From Absidia repens (lineage: Eukaryota; Mucoromycota; Mucoromycetes; Mucorales; Cunninghamellaceae), in NCBI GenBank assembly GCA_002105175.1, contig MCGE01000003.1:434001-498000 (forward strand): 64,000 nucleotides of DNA, given 5' to 3'. The position numbers were made by a program, and so were the translations under genes. Shown one piece after another: positions 1 through 11,511 of the stretch (positions are counted from its first letter, which is position 1; every line of letters starts with the position of its first letter). The notes beneath the pieces are model-generated. The model saw only the letters and a program-made list of their open reading frames with translations, was not told the DNA's origin and searched no databases.

Positions 1-204
1 GATACTAGCGTTGTTAATGCTTGAAAGAATATCGTTGGGTCCATTTAAATATCCGCTCATCGGGTTTGGCGGGATGATTGCACATTTTTCGTTCTCTTTC
101 TTTTGTTCCCTTTATACTCTGCCCCCTACTTCCCTACTTGCCCTCCCCACCCCCCCTTTTTTTTTCTTCCTCCACATTCCATGCGACATTTATTACTTTC
201 GGTA

Positions 205-264
205 CCTGAAGCAGCAGCGTCTTTGGATACTATTCAATTCAAACTCGTTCTTAATGGCTCGGTA

Positions 265-315
<51 letters not shown>

Positions 316-2390
316 GCTCAAGCAGCCAAACCCATCATCCTTTTCTCTAACGTTTCTATCTCTCTTTCTTCCTGTCCTTCCCTCTCTGTCTATCCTTTTT
401 TTTTCATCAACCTAATTAGGGATTACAAGATTTCATCACGCAGTACGATGTTGTGCAACCCACGGTTTTTCGGTCGTTTCAGCAAATAGCTTGGTTGCAA
501 GAACAATTATGCCAGTCTGTAAACGTCGTGGTCCCCACTTTGCCTGAAGCGCCCAATCTCTCAATGATGGATGATCAAGACTATGTTGAACGAAAACGCT
601 TGCAAGTCGCTCGGTATTTTGACAAACTGATTAGGCGAGAAGTGTTTTACTTCCATGAGAAATTTATTTACTTTTTGTCTAATGATATGGTAAGTACAAA
701 TCCCATTTCCAAATGAATATATACATGAAAATTAACCATTGTTCCATGTTTTGTCTTTTTTTGATACATAGTCGCCGACTCAGGTTGGTATTACAAGCAA
801 GGGTGTACTTTCGTTTCTACGCTTCAACCGAACACTCAAACAAAGTCGTGGCGGATTCCATTCTTTCAAAGCAACTGAACCTGTGGAAGGGGTTAGTGAA
901 TAGAACAGTGTAACACATCATGTATTGTGGCTATATATTCACCTCTATATTTATATTAGGATGAAAACGATACCTTTCATCGACATCAAATTTACATCCT
1001 TATGTTGGAATCTTACTTTGGGTCAATTGCTGAAGCATTGTCTCAGATGATCTTGTTACGGGAAGGTAAATAATCTGACATTTGGGTATCAATCATCAAT
1101 CTCCATTAATACATTTCCTCACTTTTTGTTTTGCGGTTATAGGGTTAGCTGATACGCTGACTCATCTTGGTGACATGGCTATTGAAACAACTCAAAGCAA
1201 GTATCGATTGGGCGATGAAATGAACAGCAAGGACCAACAACGAGCTCTGGATCGAAAAATGCAACTTTTTGGTATGTTGATGGATGAACTCGGCTTTCAT
1301 GTAACTCGGCAGGTAATAACGTGATAAAGTGATATATTATAAGATGCTTATATATTGCATACCATACTTTTTTGTTTGGGAGGGAATTAGGGAAAAGAAG
1401 AAAACATGCAATTTGGTGATGTTCTTTTGGAGTACAAAAACTCAATGGATGGGCTCAAGGTAAAATAGGAACGTTATGATATACTAATTTAGATCAAGTT
1501 ATAATAACATATTTTATATTTAGACCGTCTTCAACGCGCGAACACAAAAGCTGATGGAATATGTGGCAAGTGCAAAACAGCGAAACCGAAAACGGGATCG
1601 AACGGACAAACTCAAATTGAGGATGGGAATGAATGGTCCTGAAGTCCGACTAGCGATGACTGAGGAACAAGAAGTAAGTAGCGCTAAAATGAACAACCAT
1701 AATGGATGGATTAATTGCGTATTAGACTAACTCTTGCTTTTCTTTTATATAAATTAGGCTACCGATGACCTTGCAGAGAGTAAGCGGCGTTTCGATCAAA
1801 GTCAAGAAACTGTTAAGAACGAAATCAGGTTATTTGAAACCCAGAAACGGCGCGATCTCACCCATAGTATGAAAAAATATGTCAGCCTCAGTCTTCATTA
1901 CGAACGTACAAAATTGGAAGCATTAGAGAAGACCTTGACCGACATCCGACATTTAAATCCAACACCTCTCATCTATCACCATCCTTTGAATGTCAGGGAA
2001 GATGAAGATATCCAATCATCGGCATCGACAACCTCGTCTTCACATCGGGATCGCGGCAGTGGACCAAGTACTGGCAAACGACGACACAAAAATCATCATC
2101 GGCCTCAGAAAACGTTACAATCATCTGCCTCATTACCTACATGGTCAAGGAAAAAACGGGCAGGTGACGATGATGATGACGATGATGATGTTGACAACAT
2201 GCATTTTGGTAGTGATCAAATGGCTGGCGACAATGGAGCCGTGATGATGGAAAACAGTACAAGTGATGGCACATATTCGACGACTCGACGTGTCTCGCCT
2301 TTTACACGATATGAAGATGGAACCTCTACTCATGCTCTATCTGCTTCTTATGACGATAGGTTACGGGCATCAACGACTACATCTTGGTAA
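205..2390 (+). CDS. PX-BAR sorting nexin, VPS17-like (5' partial)
   Basis: The gene enters from the left edge. Exons I can phase are about 205-261, 420-689, 772-891, 960-1065, 1143-1312, 1391-1459, 1524-1673 and 1758-2390, all with GT-AG introns; the 5' exon(s) are unresolved. The first exons encode the end of a PX phosphoinositide-binding domain (VFRSFQQIAWL, then VPTLPEAPN and a run ending FIYFLSND). The rest is a long, charged, helical region with a pattern like a BAR dimerisation domain (LESYFGSIAEAL...LGDMAIETT; later KKYVSLSLHYERTKLEALEKTL). The C-terminal 150 residues are low complexity with an Asp run (DDDDDDDDVD). The arrangement and helix pattern resemble VPS17 of the fungal retromer, which binds endosomal membrane as a VPS5-VPS17 dimer. 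Other SNX-BAR proteins (SNX41, MVP1) are alternatives. The SNX-BAR call is fairly secure; the VPS17 assignment is inference. Confidence 0.65.
268..303 (+). repeat. poly(A) homopolymer in an intron
   Basis: A run of over 30 A inside the sorting nexin intron 262-419. Similar A or T runs of 20 or more sit in several other introns of this window. Confidence 0.9.
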
Positions 2391-3480
2391 ACCTCATCCC
2401 TTCTGATGGATCATCCTTTTTCTACTCACATATATACAATACTTTAGCATAGCAATTAGTTACCCTCCGCCCCCCTTTTTTCTCTATCGTTATCATTATT
2501 ATCATTATTTTTATTTTATTATTATTACTATTATTAGTATATTATTATTTCAATTAATAAAAAAACGTCTCTTTTTTGCATGAATGATGAAGTTTTGTGA
2601 TTTGAAAATTGAAACTATGCTGACTTCACCTACCTACTCTTTGTATTTGTGAGTTTGAAACACTGCTGTTTTTGCATTTTGCAAAAAAAAATGAAATTAA
2701 ATAATGGGTTGGCATGTAATTTTTGGGAGAATGTATCATAAATCGTATCATATCAAATTGAACTTGACCAGGATTTCCAATCGCTTGACAAAAAAACTAC
2801 AAAATGAGGAATGATCCTGCTGCAAAAATGTAGATTGTACATACAAAGAAGTAGGTCAACAGTCAGTTTTATATAGTGCTATCGTACGTTTTTATTTCAT
2901 TTGGTTGACGACAAAAAATAAATAATTAAAAATAAGCAATTGGCGCAGTTCAGCAAGATTGTAAAGAAGTGAGATTTACGGGAAGATCTACAGTAAATAT
3001 ATTTTTTCAATAACACAATGTACTGTACATTGTGGATATATCCATTGATAAGTCAAAATAAAGGCATCATATGAGATACATCGATTTAAACTACGATAAT
3101 CAACGAAATTGTATAGCCTAATGAAAATGTTATGATACCTATAATAAGGTGATGGACTTGGAGGTATATTTAGGTAAGTATGGATAGTACGGGGTGCGAG
3201 CAACTTGTCGAGTAAATACAGCGTAAGATAAACCAGCTCAGCAAAATAGTAAATAATTCCGTGGCACTGGGTAGACTTAGCCGAGTCAAACTGTTTCATC
3301 ATGATTGCAAGGCCATCAATAGAAGAGAATAGCCGTGCTACCAATATTGGATGCCATAAATTACTTTTAGGAGAAGATAACCATAATGTTGATGATTTTG
3401 TATGGCGTTGTATGCCGCTGACTGTTGCAAAAACGAAAATCGAAGCCAAATCCCCATGGGGAGCCAAAAAATGGTAACTT
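2391..3480. other. intergenic, no gene seen
   Basis: AT-rich sequence holding the 3' end of the sorting nexin gene, with AATAAA-like signals near 2555, and simple ATT-rich stretches around 2490-2560. Open frames here are short and lack codon structure or splice support. Confidence 0.6.
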
Positions 3481-3481
3481 T

Positions 3482-3960
3482 AAATTCCGCCCACGTGAAG
3501 TCTATTTTTTTTTTCTCTCTTTCATTCAATTTTTTTTTTTTTGTTTCCTTCATTTTATTCTTCATCAATCGACTTCTTTGGACTTATGATTAGCGTCAGG
3601 TCTAGTACAAAAGGGTTTCAGTTGAGGGATTACAAGATGCATGGGGAAACCCTTTCATTTTGGATCTAGGATCTGAGGGCACCATTAGTTGGCCTTATTA
3701 GTTTAGTGTTAGTTTGTAATAGTTTGTACATATATCTGAATAAAACATGTCTCTTTTTACATTGCTTCAATGAAAAAAGCGTTCCATTAGTCTCTATCAT
3801 GTCTTCTGCGATGCATTTATTTTAACCATCGTCCCTTTAGATTTGTGGTGACAGTTGTTATGCTTCAATAAGGGTTTAATAAAAGAAACCCATTTATAGT
3901 CTTTCTCATGTCTTATCTGCGTTTTGAAGTATATTTGATCCTATTTTAATTTAGACATAT
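3482..3960 (+). repeat. dispersed repeat family A, copy 1 (partial)
   Basis: It starts with the box CCGCCCACGTG (3487-3497), followed by a T/C-rich tract. The conserved core comes next (GATGCATGGGGAAACCC, about 3636-3652, then TTTCATTTTGG), then a tail with GAATAAAAC near 3740 and TTCAATAAG near 3865. The same order recurs at 46.3 kb and 61.8 kb on this strand and at 18, 32 and 55 kb on the other strand. No coding potential is visible. Confidence 0.75.
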
Positions 3961-4380
3961 AGAATTAATGTTGACAATTCTTCAGTTCCCAGTAGTCTTC
4001 TTCATGCTATCTCCAATATATCCCTTGCAGTATGAATTTGATGTGTGTCGCTGGGGTGAATTTCGCTCGTGGCATATAGTTAGGCGATCTTTTTTTTTTT
4101 TTATCAAATTTATTCCAAAGGAAGGGTTGAAAAAGCGAAAAATAGTAAAGGATTGGATGATTTTTTGCTGGACGGGCCGGAATGTACAGTACTGTACAGT
4201 AGTGTAGTAGCTTTTACCCCCCCCTTCCTTCATATTTATTATTTTGTTAGCTTTGTTAACAGAAATACAATTTACACATATCTTTTTTGAAATAAAACGA
4301 AAGCTTTATCACCTTAGATAATATGCTAGATACCATCTGATTTTTTTTTATTTGATTTTTCTTTAAGCGTATCATATAAG
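3961..4380. other. intergenic, no gene seen
   Basis: AT-rich spacer between two repeat copies. It holds a perfect 16-bp palindrome, TGTACAGTACTGTACA, at 4183-4198. No gene or other clear structure is visible. Confidence 0.5.
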
Positions 4381-4382
4381 TT

Positions 4383-4590
4383 TTGATGGGATGGGATTAG
4401 AGTCTCCGCCATATCGCACTATGCTGGGCAGTCCCTTGGGGCCCAACCGTCGTACTCAGCACGTCGTCATTAGGTATCCTTGGGTCCTGAAAAAAAAAAT
4501 AGGGGAAAGAGCCTCGTCTATTTTGCAATATGATGGGCAGTCCCTCGGGGCCCAACCGTCGTGCTCAACGCTTGTTATTTTTTGTGTGGG
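4383..4590 (+). repeat. GC-richer tandem unit (family C), two degenerate units
   Basis: Two diverged copies of a unit containing CCATATCGCACTATG...GGGCAGTCCC..GGGGCCCAACCGTCGT...CTCA. The same unit, in better condition, is tandem at 51.6-52.1 kb and 53.15-53.4 kb. It stands out from the AT-rich surroundings by its GGGGCCC palindrome. It is followed directly by a family B segment, as at the two other loci. Confidence 0.7.
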
Positions 4591-4599
4591 ACAAAAAAA

Positions 4600-5060
4600 A
4601 TTAAGGTGGTGGAAAAAGTCAATTCAGGCTCCGCACACATTATTTCTGGTTTTTTCAGACTCGAATTTTTAGTTTCCCTTTCTTCCGTTCTTTCTTCTTT
4701 TTTTTTTTCCTTCATGAAAATCTGAAGGTTATGATGGCAAGGCTCATTGGGATACTGGTGATCTAGGATTATTGTTAGAATTTGAATTAGAGGCATTTTA
4801 AAAAATGCAAAACAAACATCATAGGGAAACCCTTTCATTTTGGATTCGTGATCCTTATCTTCCACTAGATTAGTCTTCATTGTAGAATAGTGCCTTTAGT
4901 TTAGGATATTGTTAGTTGTCATAGTTTACACTGTATGCATATCTGAATTAAACGTGTCTTGTCTTTTTACCATTAATCTCTTGAATGCGTTTTGTTGTCT
5001 CGTTGAATGGTCATGAGTAAAATCCGGTGTGTGCCTGTGTAAAAACAAAAAAGAAAAATA
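4600..5060 (+). repeat. dispersed repeat family B, copy 1
   Basis: The order is GGCTCCGCACAC, T/C-rich tract, CTTCATGA, GATGGCAAGGCTCATTGGG, a core GGGAAACCCTTTCATTTTGG (about 4824-4843), then a GAATTAAACGTGTCTTGTC tail. The core is shared with family A but the flanks differ. Matching copies are at 52.14-52.53 kb and 53.54-53.96 kb. Confidence 0.7.
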
Positions 5061-6334
5061 CGAAATATTTTGTTGTCTGTCTCCCTGGCAATTTGGACTT
5101 GAGTGGATTATATAGCGTAGCAATGGTAGAGTTAGTGCTAATTCTAATTAAACTGGGGCTATCATGTGTGCGGTATTTGAAATGTTCCTGTTCAACTTCC
5201 TTTTTCTTTCTTTTTCTTTCTTTTTTTTTATTGCCTTGTTTTCAATTAGTACTCTCGATACAATACCGTTTAATGGTTGGTTGAATGGAGCTTCTGTATA
5301 CTGGATTCAGTATACATATTTTTATTCAACCCTGATTCCTCATCAGTATAGAAAGTATGAAAGAAAAAAAATTGAACAAAAAACCTTTAGACAACTGTGT
5401 AATGAGTGCTTTATATAATAGGTCTCCTGGAATGACAGAAACAAGGATCTTTTATCTATTTATGCATCGGGTAAGTTAGTGGGAGGACACGTTATGTATA
5501 AAGGGGCAAGTGGATATGGAGAAGTGTATATAAACGGCAAATGAAAAGATAGGAGGAAAGAAAGGGAGGTATGGTAGGCGATTCGGGTCATACATACACG
5601 TGCTGGCTGGAAAGTTGAACATAGATCGGCTTTTTATTAATTATTTATTTGTCGTAGAGGTAATTTGAACAACTTTGAGGTGTCAGTCTAGTGATGCCAT
5701 TATTAGCTACCATGCTGGAAACATGATGAAATTTGCTGTTGTGCCAAGGCTGATCTCATTTTAGTTATGATAATCATCGTCAAGAAAGGTAACTATGTAA
5801 GAAACATCATAGTATATGTACGTATGTTTAATATGTGTGTGGATCCTCATTGTTTCTTATTTTAGAAGACCAAGAAACACCACTTTATGATGTTTCTTGC
5901 TTGGGATTTTTCAGTAATAAGGGTGTTGATATTGATGTTGATGTTAATATTAATAGTGATAATGGCAGTTTATTTTTGGATTGCGCAAAACTTTGTTTGC
6001 TTTTCAACCCCTCCTCCCTTCTCTTTTCCTTTCCCCACTATTTTACATATACAGTAGATACCATCATCATTATCATCATCACAATAGTCTATTTTAATAA
6101 ACTCCCTTTTTGCTTTTTCTCTTTTTCCCTACTTGACCCCTTTTTGAATCCAATATTGAAATAAATAAATAAATAAAATTTTATCTTTGTTCCTTTATCG
6201 TTTTTGTCTCTTGTTTTTTGTTTTACTTTTTCTTCGTTTTTTTTTTTTTTTTTTTTTTTTGTCTTCGCTCCTATTGTCTTCTACTTTGTTTCCAACGGAC
6301 TTTGAAAACTCCTAGCATTTCTTATTGTTGCAAC
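5061..6334. other. intergenic, promoter side of the G-alpha gene
   Basis: No gene is recognised. The last 150 bases before the G-alpha start are strongly pyrimidine-rich, with a T run at 6239-6260, which is common just upstream of genes in this window. Confidence 0.5.
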
Positions 6335-7350
6335 ATGGGAATTTGTACATCATCCGAAGAACGTGCCGGCAAGAATAAAAGTCAATCGATAGATCGTATG
6401 ATTGAAAAAGATGGACAAAAGTTGAAACGTGAATGCAAAATATTATTACTAGGTAAGCATTACAGGTACATCACATAAAAAAAAAAAGGAGACCAGCGGC
6501 AATTTCGTCGGAAACGGGGTTACTTTTTATTTTACTTTTCTACCCCTCGATTTTCAACTAATTACACTATGAATTCAACACTTACTCTATATAGGTAGTG
6601 GGGAGTCTGGAAAGACAACCACAATAAAGCAGATGAAAGTGTTGCATCAGAATGGTTTCACCAAGAACGAATTATTTGCGTGGAGAACTACTATTTACAA
6701 AAACGTAATGGAATCCGCTTTGGCTTTGATCCATGCCATTGAAAAATTCGAATACCAATATGAAGATGACAAAAATAATGTAATTGCGCGCATAATAGCA
6801 ATTATCACCACCACAAAAAAAAAGTCAGCTGCTGACCGCTTCCCCTCTTTTTTTTTTTAGTATTATGCGAATTACGTAGCCAACTACCAGTTAAGCGAAC
6901 ATAATCAGCCTGCCATGGATACGAATATAATTGACGCTATCATCAGCATATGGAAAGACGGCGTGATAATCGAATTAATGAATAGGGAGGGTAGCGATTT
7001 TTATCTAATGGACTCGGCCAGCTATTTTTTTGAACATATCAAACGGATCGGGCAACCTGATTATGTACCTAATGTTCAAGATGTCTTAAGGGCTCGGTCA
7101 AAAACGACTGGTATTACTGAGTCGCATTTTAGTATGGGCCAACTTCAAATCCAGTAAGTGTATGCCTGTATGATGATGCGTAAGGTATAATATTAACCTA
7201 TAACGATTATAGTATGTTTGACGTTGGTGGACAAAGATCTGAACGAAAGAAATGGATTCATTGTTTTGAAGCCGTTACTTCTATTATCTTTTGCGTATCA
7301 TTAAGTGAATATGATCAAGTTCTTTTAGAAGAATCTCGTCAGGTACATAC

Positions 7351-7389
<39 letters not shown>

Positions 7390-7695
7390 TGTGCTTACCT
7401 ATTTTTTTTTTTTAAGAATCGCTTGATGGAAAGCTTGGTCTTGTTTGAATCAGTGATCAACAGTAGATGGTTTTTAAATACGTCAATCATTTTATTTTTG
7501 AACAAAATTGATATATTCAAAGTAAAATTGCCAAAGGTACCGCTGGAGAAGTACTTTCCTGATTATGGTGGTGGGAATGATGTGAATAAAGCAGCCAAAT
7601 ATATTTTATGGCGCTTTAGTCAAACCAATCGAGCGAAGCTCAGGATTTACCCTCAGTATGTTTTTTTTTTTACCATCGCCATGATCAATGTTTTT

Positions 7696-7726
<31 letters not shown>

Positions 7727-7893
7727 GTCTTACCGAAGCAACTGATACGGCTAACGTAAGTAATATAAATGATTTATGCACTGAAATCAGGGTTTGACAG
7801 ATTTTGTTTTTAAACACGCAGATCAAGATAGTATTTGCCGCCATCAAGCGCACCATTCTCAATAATGCATTAAAAGACTCGGGCATATTGTGA
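6335..7893 (+). CDS. heterotrimeric G-protein alpha subunit
   Basis: Exons 6335-6452, 6595-6779, 6861-7153, 7213-7342, 7417-7655, 7728-7755 and 7822-7893 join in phase to 354 aa, the usual G-alpha length. The start MGICTSS has Gly2 for myristoylation and a nearby Cys for palmitoylation, so the protein should sit on the inner plasma membrane. The P-loop is GSGESGKTT (about 40-48), with Thr where most family members have Ser. Switch I is [10 protein letters not shown], switch II is [12 protein letters not shown] with the catalytic Gln. Guanine contacts are FLNKID (about 268-273) and TEATDT. The C-terminus, LKDSGIL, lacks the pertussis-toxin Cys. It relays signals from seven-helix receptors, for pheromone or nutrients in fungi; which subgroup this is cannot be said. 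Family identity is certain. Confidence 0.96.
7343..7416 (+). repeat. intron with long poly(A) run
   Basis: This G-alpha intron is nearly all homopolymer: GTACATACC, then over 30 A, then a T run before AAG. The intron at 7656-7727 likewise carries a T run of more than 20 next to its acceptor. Confidence 0.85.
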
Positions 7894-7967
7894 AAACAAG
7901 CTAATATCCGATTATGGGCCGTCATGATATATGCATGTCACCTCCACTCATACACAAAAACACATAC

Positions 7968-7970
<3 letters not shown>

Positions 7971-8048
<78 letters not shown>
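7971..8048 (+). repeat. (CA)n microsatellite
   Basis: Uninterrupted dinucleotide CA repeat of about 39 units just downstream of the G-alpha stop, flanked by ATATAT. It makes long but meaningless reading frames on both strands. Confidence 0.97.
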
Positions 8049-8050
<2 letters not shown>

Positions 8051-8555
8051 ATATATATTATCCCCACATAACATCTCCGTACCACATACTCTATATATTA
8101 TATACATATCGCCTTCTATACAGTAGGATCCATTTTGTTATTCATATGATGAATTGGTTTTGTTTGATACATAATCTTTTTCCTTGTTTCCTTATCCCAT
8201 ATTTTCCATTCTTTATTAACAGTGTATATCATATTTTATCTTTTAAAAAACTAAAGCAAGTATATACATTCACTTGTAATACATCAACTTGAAAATATCA
8301 TCATTGCGTCAATGATCATCACATATCCTGACCCACCCCATGTTTTTTTTATCTTGTCTTCCCATCCATGCAACCAATACCCATTCACTACCAGCTATCA
8401 CAATCATCACATAAATCGAATATTCAGCAATCAATCATCAAAAAGACGTTGCATCATAAAAACAGAAACAAAATAGGAGTCAACAAATACAATGCTTTTT
8501 ATTTTGAAGTATAAAAAAAAGGGGGAAGACAGAGAAGGGGAGAGACATTATATAT
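8049..8555. other. intergenic between convergent genes
   Basis: This is the 3' flank of the G-alpha gene (+) and of eL37 (-). No gene is seen; it contains short A runs near 8510. Confidence 0.5.
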
Positions 8556-9341
8556 CTAAGCAGCAGCAACTTGCTTCTTGGCTTGAGTACCTATTTAAAA
8601 ATATATATCAAAAAAAGTAAGTGCTTGAAAGTTATAACTTATCTTTTCGATTGAGCCACGCCCTTCGTTACCTTCACGGAAACCGTTCTTGAAACGGCTA
8701 TGGACAACCTTCAAGTAACGCATACGACCAGTACCGGTAGTTTTTCTTCTTTTGCCCTTTTCAGACCAGTTGACTATAATAATAGTGATATTTCAAAAAA
8801 GGCGAGGTAAGATGAGGCAAGTTGAGTTGAAAGGGAAAAGCGAAATACAGGTTTCAGTAATATTACTTACAGGACCGGATCTTGGCAGCAGGGTAACCAC
8901 ATTGGGCACAAGTCTTCTTTTGCTTATGATAGGATCGGTCACCACAGCGACGACAGAGGGTGTGGGATTTGGTGTGACGTTTACCAAATGAAGAGGTACC
9001 TTTAGTCTATAATAACGATAATGATAATAAAAGTTGTTAGCAAGAGGTGGTTCCATTCATAAATCGCGATTGCTGTTTTTAGATGATGATAATGGTGCTG
9101 ATGCTGCGCTGTTGATAACGGTAATGTGATAATTGACGTATGTGTTGGTATAATGTCGATATTGGAATGATGTAGATCGGCGAATCGCTCATCAAAAAGA
9201 AAGTTTCGTGGTTGTATCTGTTGTAAGCGTATTCCATCCATATCTATCCATTTGTCCATCCATCCATTCATTTCAATTGTGCATCCATTAAAATCATAAC
9301 CACCATCACCATCATCACCCGTCTATTTTCACCATTACCAT
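8556..9341 (-). CDS. RPL37: 60S ribosomal protein eL37
   Basis: Exons on the minus strand are 9339-9341 (ATG only, inferred), 8871-9006, 8672-8773 and 8556-8590, giving 91 aa. The second exon reads [21 protein letters not shown], followed by [13 protein letters not shown], the zinc-binding Cys pairs of eL37. The third reads [20 protein letters not shown], and the end is [10 protein letters not shown]. The protein binds 25S/5.8S rRNA in the large subunit. The acceptor at 9007 lies directly before ACT AAA GGT, so the Met codon must be on a separate exon; ATG followed by GTAATG at 9341-9333 fits, which would give an intron of about 330 bases. Identity is certain; the first exon is tentative. Confidence 0.93.
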
Positions 9342-9537
9342 TTCAATAAAAAAGTATAACTAAGAAGAAAGAAACCAAACGAGTGCAAAGTGAATCATCT
9401 ATCTCTATTAGATCCAACCACACCCCCCCCCCGGAATTCAATCCCCGCAACCACTCCCTCCCACTTACTTCTCTACACTGATAGTCCCAACACAGAGTGC
9501 AAAATTTTTTTATTTCCCTTAACTAATATACTCTAAT

Positions 9538-11261
9538 CTAATTACTTCGCATTGATTCCAATCGGTTCTCAGCAGATTTTTTGTCCACGGGAAGATAGTA
9601 AAGAGGAGGATGGGCTTTGGTTTTCAAAAAGAGATCATCCAAAGATTTGCCTTCCATAAGCTTTGATGCGCCTGCGATGGTAATTTGACTTGTAGCTGTG
9701 GTAGGTGTTGGCATAGATACTCTTGTATTGGATGTTGAGAGTCGATCCAAGATAGAAGGTGACTGTTGTTGCTCTTGGTCCATGATGGCAGATACGGCAC
9801 CTATCAATACAAATACTCAAGTCAATGAAATCCATTGAATAATAAACACGTTGATACTAGCCCTCTTATTCTTCTTTACCTCGTTGTTGTAATTGCCTTG
9901 TGATCTGTTCCAATCCACCTAATCGACGTTTGGAAGAAGTAGGAGAGTTTTCGGCTGGAGATGGTTCATCGATAACTTGATTGTTCAAGACGTTTTCCAC
10001 GAGTTTTTCCCAATTCAGTCGTCCATGGTTGTCCGCCACTTGCTGTTCTCGATCAATGAGTGTGGATGCTTGAGCGGGTGAGAGACGGAGGACAGTCACC
10101 TGTTTGCCGGTATTAGGTGGATACACAGTGCCATCTATACTCTCAAAAGCATTGGCTGCTTGATCCAATGTTTCATACTATATATGAGTATAAAGAAAAA
10201 AAAATTAGACAACTCATTGATCTGTATAAAGCAACAATGACAACTTACAATGATATAGCAATGGGTTTTGATTGGGTCAATCCAGAAACGTTTAATTTCA
10301 CCATACTGTTTGATGAATTCTTGGAGATGTTTTGTAATCAGTGGCCTGACAAATCCCTTGATACATATCGCAGTTTGATCAGCAGTTTCTTCCACATGGG
10401 CCATTGATGGGGATGGTTCCTTGGTCTAGTAAAACAAAGAGCGTCAAAGTTAGAGTAAGTGGTAGTTTTGCATCAATGCATTCCACATATATCATATCCT
10501 TCTTACCATAGTGGATTCGGTTTTTGATCGCTTATCTATGAATGTAAAAATAAAATAAAATAAATATATATTTATATCAACAAACATCCCATCTGTGCCA
10601 AAAGCAGAGTAGAGTAGACTATACCTTCTTGGTCTTGCACAAGTTCATCGCGTTTTCGTTTCAAAGCAGATTCTTGATCATCAGTTATCGCATCCTTGTC
10701 CAGTAACTTGGATACTTCGCCAGTATTATGGGGTTGTGTTTGATCGCTTTCCGGGGCTGTTGATGGGATCGGCTTTGTTGCTGAGGATGTTGCCGACTTG
10801 GTGGAATCCTCCGAAGACATAATGATGTCTTTTTGTAGTACTGCCGTTGTTTCTTCGACGCTCTTAGTTGTAGTTTCAATAGGTGCGCTGGCATCAAGTG
10901 ACTTAGGTTCGACAACGTCGTTTGATTGTATTTGTTGTTCTATCGCTTTTGGTGGTTCGTGTTGTGTAAAGTCAGTTGTCGAATGTGTTTCTGCTGCTTG
11001 TTCTCTTGACGTTACTTCTTCGGTTACTGGCGGGACCAATGCATCATCGGTAGTAACAGTACCAGTTGCTGCTGTTGATACTGCTACTTCTCCTTCTACT
11101 GGCGCTACTGCTTCTGGTCCGCCTTCTGCTTCTGTTGCTAATGCTTCCGTCAAACGAGCGACCAATTCATCTTTTTTGCCTGTCTTTGCAAGATTCCGTT
11201 TTCCCAGTTCTTCCTTGAGATCAACAACCCGAAGCGACTTTGGATCAATAGATTCGGCCAT
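9538..11261 (-). CDS. Acinus-like SAP/RRM/RSB protein (ASAP complex)
   Basis: Exons 10625-11261, 10507-10535, 10249-10425, 9880-10177 and 9538-9800 join in phase to 467 aa. An N-terminal SAP motif (about 9-43: LRVVDLKEELGKRNL..GKKDELVARL) is followed by a long acidic, Ser/Thr-rich linker. The RRM-like domain (about 225-315) has AICIKGFVRPLI, EIKRFWIDPIKTHCYI and FESIDGTVYPP. At about 430-452 is the RSB motif, KSLDDLFLKTKAHPPLYYLP, which in Acinus binds the RNPS1-SAP18 pair. This order of domains is that of Acinus, a nuclear splicing and exon-junction factor. The linker is much shorter than in animals. Confidence is high because all three modules are present and correctly ordered. Confidence 0.88.
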
Positions 11262-11511
11262 GATAATAAATGTAGTTTTAATCAACAGGTAAAAAAAGCC
11301 AAAAAAAAAAAAAGTAAACAATGAAGTTCAAAGAGATTGTCATCCGCGTTTTTTTTTTCTTTATTTGCCCAACGGAAGTTTAAACACCGCAGTCCACCAC
11401 TTATTTGGAAAGGATTTAAATTGATTTGAAGTCAATTTTTTATTGTATAAATTTAAACAAAACGACAACACAAATAACTAAGCTAAAACTAAAAATAAGA
11501 CTAAAAAATAA

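Noticed and set aside
7914..8292. Long open frames on both strands through 7914-8292
   Set aside because: They are translations of the (CA)n microsatellite (poly Thr-His or Val-Cys) and have no other content.
10798..11292. 164-codon plus-strand frame opposite the first Acinus-like exon
   Set aside because: It is a mirror of the Ser/Thr/Ala/Glu-rich coding strand, lacks motifs, and its opposite strand has a clear SAP domain.
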